16,856 nt of DNA from an uncultured Oscillospiraceae bacterium (GTDB lineage: Bacteria > Bacillota > Clostridia > Oscillospirales > Ruminococcaceae), in NCBI GenBank assembly GCA_900555435.1, contig USLH01000039.1, forward strand, positions 1 through 16,856. The letters run 5' to 3'. The notes beneath the pieces were generated by a model. That model did no database searches, was not told the origin of the DNA, and saw nothing but the letters and a program-made list of their open reading frames with translations. Position numbers and translations under genes: made by a program. This document shows, piece by piece, positions 13,725 to 16,856 of the stretch (its first letter is position 1; the number at the start of each line of letters is the position of its first letter).

Positions 13725-15272
13725 TTACAGGCTCTTGTTCCGGAAGGTACTGGGGTTCACCCCGTAGTAGTCCGTGAACGTTTTGGTGAAATAGTTCTGA
13801 TTGGAATAGCCCAGCTTCTGAGCGATGTCCCGGATCCGCAGATTGGTGTCTATGATCATCATTTTCGCCTTTTTCATCCGAACGTCCAGAATAAACTGGT
13901 TGATGGTCCGGCCGGTGTTCTTTTTATAGAGATAGCAGAGGTAGGTGGGGGTGATGAAGACCTGCTCGGCGATCTTTTTGATAGAAAGCTCCTGATCCAA
14001 ATGGTCGATGATGTAGCGCTCCGCTTCAAAGATGAGCCGTCCCTTGTTGTCGAGGTTGTTGATCTCCTCCAAGTGCTGCTCCAAAAGCTGCATGATGTAG
14101 TGCTTGATGTCGTTGATGGTGAGGGCGGAATTGATGATCTCGGTGACGAAGCTGCTGGAGGTGTTGCTGCGGCCTTTCAGCTTCTGGTGGAGCCGCAGGG
14201 CGATGGAGGTCAGTTCATCCTTGATCTGGGGGATGTCATCGGGAGAACAGGTGATCATGTAGTTGATATAAGAATCCAGAAAATCGATGGATTCGGCGGC
14301 GTTGCTGCCGTTTAGGCCCTGATAAAAGGCTGTTTCCAGCTCTTCGGAGGGGGCGAAGCGCTTGGAGCTGGTGGCGGTGTGGAAGACGACCTGACCGTAG
14401 CCGGTGAGGAAGACGGAAAGAGCGGCCCGGCGGGCCTGAAAGAATGCGATCTTCAAGTTTTCCGCTCCGGTGACCCTGCCGCTGACGCCGACGGATACGG
14501 CGGCCTGAGAGGAATCCATCAGATGGAGAAAACGGGAGAGCTGCTCGGTCAGGGTGTCGTCGAGCATAGTCTCCCGACTGATGTTGGCGTGAAGAATATA
14601 ACCGCTGTCCACCTGGGACAGGACGAAGCTCTTGCCGAAGATCCGCTCGGCTTCTTCCCGGTAGGAGCGGCAGTAGCGCTTGACCATCATGTGGATGTCG
14701 AAGAGATCCACGGTGGGATCCTTCGGGTCGATGAGGAAGCCGGAGCCCTGATTCACCCGGATCACGACGGTGATGAAATAACCGTTTGGGTCGATGGGGT
14801 AGGACGCAAACTTTTCCCGTTCAGATGCGGAGAGTTTGTTGTATTCCAGCAGCGTCAGGGCGGCGTCGGGCGAGATCTCATCGTTGCTCTGGCGGATCTG
14901 AAGACAGCGATCCCGGGCTTTTTTGACGGCGGCGGTCAGTTCGTCCAGCTCAAAGGGCTTGAAGATGTAGTCCACCGCATCCAGACGGATGGCGTTTTTC
15001 AGGTATTCCTTATCGGAGTAGCCGCTCAGGAAGAGAACCTGTGTACCGGGGCTGCGGGACTGCAGTTCCGTCACCAGTGAAATGCCGTCCATTTTCGGCA
15101 TCCGGATGTCGCAGATGAGGATATCCGGGTGGATCCGTTCGACCAAGTCCAGCGCCTCCAGACCGTTGGAGGCTTCTCCGGCGATCTCAATGTTTAGGAG
15201 AGACCAGTTTAGCGCAGTGCGGATCCCCTGACGGGTAGCGGGTTCGTCATCGACAATCACGAGCTTATACAT
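13725..15272 (-). CDS. response regulator with AraC-type DNA-binding domain (YesN-like)
   Basis: A 515-residue transcription factor. The receiver (about 1-120) has the acidic pocket DDE (8-10), phosphoacceptor Asp55 in LICDIRMPKMDG, Ser83 and Lys105 in YIFKPF. A long middle region (about 125-410) of unassigned fold follows; its length is normal for this class. The C-terminal 103 residues form an AraC helix-turn-helix pair: SIKKIAEQVFITPTYLCYLY and RIRDIAQKLGYSNQNYFTKT. ATG 15272 is chosen because GGAAGGAG lies 7 bases upstream; the 11-codon longer frame from 15305 is rejected, as it starts almost at the transcript start. It is the first gene of the two-component operon and is divergent from the FAD oxidoreductase, its most obvious target apart from itself. 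Confidence 0.94.
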   Translation of the reverse strand: MYKLVIVDDEPATRQGIRTALNWSLLNIEIAGEASNGLEALDLVERIHPDILICDIRMPKMDGISLVTELQSRSPGTQVLFLSGYSDKEYLKNAIRLDAVDYIFKPFELDELTAAVKKARDRCLQIRQSNDEISPDAALTLLEYNKLSASEREKFASYPIDPNGYFITVVIRVNQGSGFLIDPKDPTVDLFDIHMMVKRYCRSYREEAERIFGKSFVLSQVDSGYILHANISRETMLDDTLTEQLSRFLHLMDSSQAAVSVGVSGRVTGAENLKIAFFQARRAALSVFLTGYGQVVFHTATSSKRFAPSEELETAFYQGLNGSNAAESIDFLDSYINYMITCSPDDIPQIKDELTSIALRLHQKLKGRSNTSSSFVTEIINSALTINDIKHYIMQLLEQHLEEINNLDNKGRLIFEAERYIIDHLDQELSIKKIAEQVFITPTYLCYLYKKNTGRTINQFILDVRMKKAKMMIIDTNLRIRDIAQKLGYSNQNYFTKTFTDYYGVNPSTFRNKSL

Positions 15273-15310
15273 AGCCAGCTCCTTCCTGAATCGTAAAATT
15301 TCCACCTATG

Positions 15311-15319
15311 AGTATAGCA
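15311..15319 (-). promoter_or_regulatory. Extended -10 promoter of the two-component operon
   Basis: On the - strand TGC directly precedes TATACT (15316-15311), an extended -10 element. The hexamer 17 bases upstream does not resemble TTGACA, so the promoter probably relies on the extended -10 or on an activator, possibly its own response regulator. Confidence 0.6.
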
Positions 15320-15385
15320 TATTTTCGACTTTTTGGCTAGTATTTTTTTCTAAAAACCCGGAACATTAATTCGGAAGAACAGTAA

Positions 15386-15401
15386 GATTTTTGCAAAAAT
15401 C
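15386..15401. promoter_or_regulatory. Perfect 16-bp palindrome in the divergent intergenic region, candidate operator
   Basis: GATTTTTGCAAAAATC is a perfect dyad, flanked on both sides by GTAAG (15382-15386 and 15402-15406). Its centre lies about 57 bases upstream of the predicted start of the oxidoreductase transcript and about 80 upstream of the two-component one, a typical activator position. It is AT-rich, so chance is not excluded. Confidence 0.4.
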
Positions 15402-15415
15402 GTAAGAAAGGAGGT

Positions 15416-15444
15416 TTTTCTTTTCCGTCTGTCCGTGCTAAAAT
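15416..15444 (+). promoter_or_regulatory. Possible weak promoter of the FAD oxidoreductase gene
   Basis: TAAAAT at 15439-15444 is a good -10. The hexamer 17 bases upstream (15416-15421, about TTTTCT) is a poor -35, which fits an activator-dependent promoter. The expected start near 15451 would leave a leader of about 27 bases. Confidence 0.45.
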
Positions 15445-15477
15445 GAGAGAGAAGACCATGCGAAAGGCGGATTTTTT

Positions 15478-16839
15478 ATGAAGGAAAACGTATCTATGAC
15501 GTTTGACGTCCCCGTTCGGGGAGAGTATGATGTGATCGTAGCGGGCGGCGGCCCTGCAGGCTGCACGGCGGCCATCGCCAGTGCGAGAGAGGGCAAGCGC
15601 ACCCTGCTGATCGAGGCGACCACTGCTTTGGGCGGCATGGGGACCATGGGGCTTGTGCCCACCTGGTGCCCCTTTTCCGATAAAAAGAAAATGATCTACC
15701 GGGGGCTTGCCGGAGAGATCTTTGTGAAGAGCCGGGCCTGCGTCCCCAGCGTTTCTGCGGGGCGGCTGGACTGGGTTCCCATCAACGCTGAAGAGCTGAA
15801 GCGCATCTACGACGAGATGGTGACGGAATCCGGCGCTATCGTGCTGTTCCAGACCAATCTCTGCGGCGTCCGGGCGGAAAACGGCAAGGCGGAGGCTATA
15901 CTGGTCTCCAACAAGCAGGGGCTGTCCCTTTATAAAGCGAAGGTCTTCATCGATTGCACCGGTGACGCCGATCTGGCGCTGGGCGCCGGGGCGGAGTGCG
16001 AAAAAGGAAACGCCAAGGGCACCGTCCAGCCCTCCACCCACTGCTTTATTCTGGCAAACGTGGACACCTATGCTTACGAGCATCAGGTGAACGACCTGAT
16101 GCACCGCCGGGACACCTCCGATCAGAGTATGTCCTACCTGCTGATGAAGGATCCGGAGCTGGATCTGATCGTGGACACGCATTTCTGCAACTCCCTGCTG
16201 GCGCCCGGAACGGTGGGCTTCAATGCGGGGCACATCTTCAATCTGGATTCCACCGATCCCATGGCGGTCTCCGAAGCGCTGCTGAAAGGCCGCCGCATTG
16301 CAGAGCAGTTCTTAAGGGGGCTTAAAAAATATGCGCCGGAAGCCTTTGCCAACGCCTACATTGCCCAGACCGGCACCCTGATGGGCATCCGGGAAAGCCG
16401 CCGGGTGGTCTGCGACTATCGTCTGACCGCAAACGATTATGTGAATCGGCAGTCCTTTGACGACGAGATCGGCCGCAACAGCTATTACATCGATATTCAT
16501 AACTCCATCGATGAGCTGGATAAAGTCAAGGACGGCACCTTCTCGCCCTCCCGGTTTGAACGTTACGGCGAAGGGGAGAGCCACGGAATCCCCTACCGCT
16601 GTCTGACGCCGGTGGGACTCAGCAACGTGCTGGTGGCAGGCCGCTGCATCGGAAGCGACAGCGCCATGAACGGCTCCATCCGGGTCATGCCGCCCTGTCT
16701 GGTCACCGGCGAAGCGGCGGGCATCGCTGCCGCCATGGCCTGCGACATGGACACGCCGGACATCCACGCCGTCGACGTTTCCGCCCTGCAGGAGAATCTT
16801 CTCCGCCACGGCGCTTATCTCCACATCGATCAGGAATAA
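15478..16839 (+). CDS. FAD-dependent oxidoreductase (FAD_oxidored family)
   Basis: A complete 453-residue flavoprotein. YDVIVAGGGPAGCTAAIAS (from about residue 17) is the Rossmann FAD-binding motif, followed by LLIEATTALGGMGT. FIDCTGDADLA and TLMGIRESRRV are typical of the FAD_oxidored family, and VAGRCIGSDSAMNGSIRVMP plus CLVTGEAAGIAAAM form the C-terminal FAD-closing segment. No signal peptide or Fe-S motif is seen, so it is probably cytoplasmic; the substrate is unknown. Many relatives stand in sugar-utilisation clusters. AAAGGCGG precedes the ATG at 15478; the ATG at 15496 is an alternative but lacks as good a site. It is divergent from the two-component operon and ends 17 bases before the window does. 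Confidence 0.9.
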   Translation: MKENVSMTFDVPVRGEYDVIVAGGGPAGCTAAIASAREGKRTLLIEATTALGGMGTMGLVPTWCPFSDKKKMIYRGLAGEIFVKSRACVPSVSAGRLDWVPINAEELKRIYDEMVTESGAIVLFQTNLCGVRAENGKAEAILVSNKQGLSLYKAKVFIDCTGDADLALGAGAECEKGNAKGTVQPSTHCFILANVDTYAYEHQVNDLMHRRDTSDQSMSYLLMKDPELDLIVDTHFCNSLLAPGTVGFNAGHIFNLDSTDPMAVSEALLKGRRIAEQFLRGLKKYAPEAFANAYIAQTGTLMGIRESRRVVCDYRLTANDYVNRQSFDDEIGRNSYYIDIHNSIDELDKVKDGTFSPSRFERYGEGESHGIPYRCLTPVGLSNVLVAGRCIGSDSAMNGSIRVMPPCLVTGEAAGIAAAMACDMDTPDIHAVDVSALQENLLRHGAYLHIDQE

Positions 16840-16856
16840 CGCACGGAGTCCGCCCG

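Noticed and set aside
15337..16233. 298-codon - frame and the 233-codon + frame at 14379-15080
   Set aside because: Both are mirror frames of well-supported genes (FAD oxidoreductase and response regulator) in GC-rich DNA.

Overview
The window looks like a chromosomal segment of an anaerobic, moderately GC-rich Firmicute, most likely a gut-type Clostridia (Oscillospiraceae or Lachnospiraceae grade). The evidence is the strong AAGGAGG-type ribosome binding sites, TTG and GTG starts, a Gram-positive-style lipoprotein, a ferredoxin-linked 2-oxoacid oxidoreductase and a YesM/YesN-type two-component pair. The lineage is an inference from gene content. No rRNA, tRNA, CRISPR array or transposase was seen.

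Layout. (1) 2-223, +: the 3' end of a tRNA-dihydrouridine synthase with a terminator. (2) 272-2696, -: a polar amino acid ABC importer operon reading lipoprotein binding protein, permease, ATPase, driven by a near-perfect sigma-A promoter, with an attenuator-like hairpin after the first gene. The binding protein appears to be circularly permuted: the block that normally ends the family sits at its N-terminus. (3) 2792-3440: about 650 bases of purine-rich, repeat-containing DNA with no credible gene. (4) 3620-9037, +: the operon paaK, iorA, iorB, paaK, ACT-domain gene, with its own promoter, a structured leader and a strong terminator. (5) 9085-9560: a bipartite hairpin, then the decayed tail of a hybrid histidine kinase that has lost most of its receiver and carries a one-base frameshift, then a terminator-like hairpin. 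(6) 9655-11694, +: an AEC-family membrane transporter followed by an SGNH/GxDLY hydrolase. (7) 11712-11910: nested inverted repeats between convergent genes. (8) 11916-15272, -: response regulator (AraC type) then sensor kinase (His_kinase type). (9) 15478-16839, +: a complete FAD-dependent oxidoreductase divergent from the two-component operon.

How it may fit together. IorAB oxidatively decarboxylates arylpyruvates (from Trp, Phe, Tyr) to arylacetyl-CoA and reduces ferredoxin. PaaK-type ligases interconvert arylacetyl-CoA and arylacetate with AMP/ATP. The ACT protein could sense an amino acid. The divergent ABC importer could supply amino acids, and the AEC carrier could move an organic acid product; both links are inferred from proximity only. 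The two-component pair probably controls its own operon and/or the divergent oxidoreductase.
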